In this document: piece by piece, positions 62,864 to 64,000 of the stretch | How the letters are laid out: each line of letters begins with the position of its first letter | Position numbering within the stretch: the first letter of the stretch is position 1 | Assembly: GCF_000802245.2 (NCBI RefSeq) | Contig: NZ_CP021080.1 | Coordinates: 2,232,001-2,296,000, forward strand | Source of the DNA: Streptomyces pluripotens | GTDB lineage: Bacteria > Actinomycetota > Actinomycetes > Streptomycetales > Streptomycetaceae | Length of the DNA stretch: 64,000 nucleotides | Direction of reading: 5' to 3' | The notes under the pieces: generated by a model | The model's input: the letters and a program-made list of their open reading frames with translations, nothing else | The model's database searches: none | What the model was told of the DNA's origin: nothing | Made by a program: the position numbers and the translations under genes

Positions 62864-64000
62864 GTCAGCCGGGGCAGGAGTGCCAGCGGCCGGGGTGCGA
62901 GGGCCGTTACGAGGACGTCGGCGGCGGTGAGCTGTACTGCGACGCCTGCGGCCTGGCACCCGTGGTCTCGGCGACCGGGATGGTCGGCTCGCCGCCCACC
63001 GGAATGACCAGGGGCTCCGCGCAGAGCGGTAGTTCCGGCAGTTCCCGTACGGCCTCCCAGTCGTCGAAGTCGCGCCGCTCGGTGTCCGGGCGTCTCTCCC
63101 GCTCGCTGTCGGGCAGGTCCAGCGGCCGATCGGTGTCGGTGCGCAGCTCCGGTTCGTCGTCGAGCACGTCGGCACGCGGTCGACTGGGCGCCGGGCTGGT
63201 GAGCGTGCCGCAGGTTCCGCGGCCCGACCCCCGCGCGATGGTGCTGGAGAACCCGGAGGTGCTTGAGCGGAAGCGGTTCTGCTCACGGGCCGACTGCGGG
63301 GCACCGGTCGGCCGGGCCCGCGGTGAGCGGCCGGGGCGCACGGAAGGTTTCTGCACCAAGTGCGGGCACCCCTACTCCTTCGTGCCCAAGCTGAGGGCTG
63401 GGGACATCGTGCACGGCCAGTACGAGGTCGCAGGCTGCCTCGCGCACGGCGGACTCGGCTGGATCTACCTCGCCGTGGACCGGGCCGTCGCCGACCGGTG
63501 GGTGGTACTCAAGGGCCTGCTGGACACCGGGGACCAGGACGCGATGGCGGCGGCCATCTCCGAGCGGCGCTTCCTGGCGGAGATAGAGCACGCCAACATC
63601 GTGCGGATCTACAACTTCGTGGAGCACCTCGACCAGCGCACCGGCTCCCTCGACGGCTACATCGTCATGGAGTACGTGGGCGGCAAGTCACTCAAGGAGA
63701 TCGCCAACGCCCGCCGCACTCCCGACGGCCGGCGCGATCCGCTGCCGGTGGAGCAGGCCTGCGCGTACGGCATCGAGGCGCTGGAGGCGCTGGGCCATCT
63801 GCACAGCCGCAACCTGCTGTACTGCGACTTCAAGGTCGACAACGCCATCCAGACCGAGGACCAGCTCAAACTGATCGACATGGGCGCGGTGCGCCGCGTG
63901 GACGACGACGAGTCGGCGATCTACGGCACGATCGGCTACCAGGCACCGGAGGTCGCCGAGACCGGCCCGTCGGTGGCCAGCGACCTGTACACGGTGGCCC
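62860..64000 (+). CDS. pknG: PknG-type serine/threonine protein kinase, N-terminal 380 residues (runs off the window)
   Basis: The gene begins at ATG 62860 and has no stop in the window. Residues 1-31 hold a first Cys set (C8, C13, C27, C30). A Ser/Arg-rich linker (about 45-115) follows, then a second, rubredoxin-like set (C141, C146, C165, C168). The kinase domain starts with GQYEVAGCLAHGGLGWIYLAVDRAV; catalytic Lys218 (VVLKGL), Asp323 in YCDFKVDN (replacing HRD-type YNDLKPEN) and Asp340 in LIDMGAV are in place. This matches PknG, a soluble kinase controlling glutamate metabolism. TPR repeats expected at the C-terminus lie outside the window. Two zinc-ribbon-like Cys sets differ from the single rubredoxin of mycobacterial PknG. 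Confidence 0.93.
   Translation, partial: MSQPGQECQRPGCEGRYEDVGGGELYCDACGLAPVVSATGMVGSPPTGMTRGSAQSGSSGSSRTASQSSKSRRSVSGRLSRSLSGRSSGRSVSVRSSGSSSSTSARGRLGAGLVSVPQVPRPDPRAMVLENPEVLERKRFCSRADCGAPVGRARGERPGRTEGFCTKCGHPYSFVPKLRAGDIVHGQYEVAGCLAHGGLGWIYLAVDRAVADRWVVLKGLLDTGDQDAMAAAISERRFLAEIEHANIVRIYNFVEHLDQRTGSLDGYIVMEYVGGKSLKEIANARRTPDGRRDPLPVEQACAYGIEALEALGHLHSRNLLYCDFKVDNAIQTEDQLKLIDMGAVRRVDDDESAIYGTIGYQAPEVAETGPSVASDLYTVA

Overview
The window is high-GC actinobacterial DNA with mostly GTG, ATG and some TTG starts, GGAGG-type ribosome binding sites and many 4-base start/stop overlaps. Gene content and order (valS-folC, clpP1-clpP2-clpX next to tig, a Nur-type sodF, a csn-type operon, a pknG-glnH-glnX-type operon) point to a Streptomyces chromosomal core region. 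No prophage, complete insertion sequence or CRISPR array is visible; the only mobile trace is a truncated IS630-type transposase.

Layout. 1-9.1 kb: the start of folC, valS, a Pro/Gln-rich repeat membrane protein, then the proteostasis block clpX, clpP2, clpP1 and tig, mostly on the minus strand, with a ClgR-type box upstream of clpP1. 9.0-9.4 kb: tRNA-Pro and tRNA-Gly. 9.7-16.9 kb: a small membrane protein, an acyltransferase-3 membrane enzyme, an HD hydrolase, a SpoIIE-type phosphatase, an Eis-like acetyltransferase, the IS630 remnant, and nei plus rpiB. 17-22 kb: two paralogous amino acid permeases flanking bioY, then sodF with a Nur box. 22-30 kb: a mycothiol-dependent DsbA-fold reductase with a SigR-type promoter, pepN, an AbiEi-like protein with a probable frameshift, a secreted serine hydrolase and a Tat-exported metallophosphoesterase. 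30.8-39.1 kb: a large secreted S8 protease, a small membrane protein, asd and a second pepN. 39.4-44.8 kb: a flavin monooxygenase divergent from a TetR regulator across an elaborate palindromic region, then malQ between two small genes. 45-49.3 kb: ECF sigma factor, zinc anti-sigma factor, ABC ATPase and two membrane proteins, all on one strand with start/stop overlaps. 49.4-51.4 kb: HNH endonuclease and MscS channel.

51.7-58.7 kb is a complete amino-sugar oligosaccharide operon matching csnR-csnE-csnF-csnG-csnH-csnK: ROK repressor, lipoprotein, two permeases, GH4 glycosidase and a BadF-type kinase, with a CsnR-type operator (AGGAAAGTTTCCT) just after the promoter. 59-64 kb is a tightly packed operon for a GlnX-like membrane sensor, a GlnH-like amino-acid-binding protein, a coiled-coil protein of unknown role and a PknG-type kinase that runs off the window edge. 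It looks like the actinobacterial amino-acid-sensing pathway with one added component.

Gene calls rest on protein motifs and neighbourhood read by eye. No database search was possible, so substrate-level statements are inferences unless stated otherwise.
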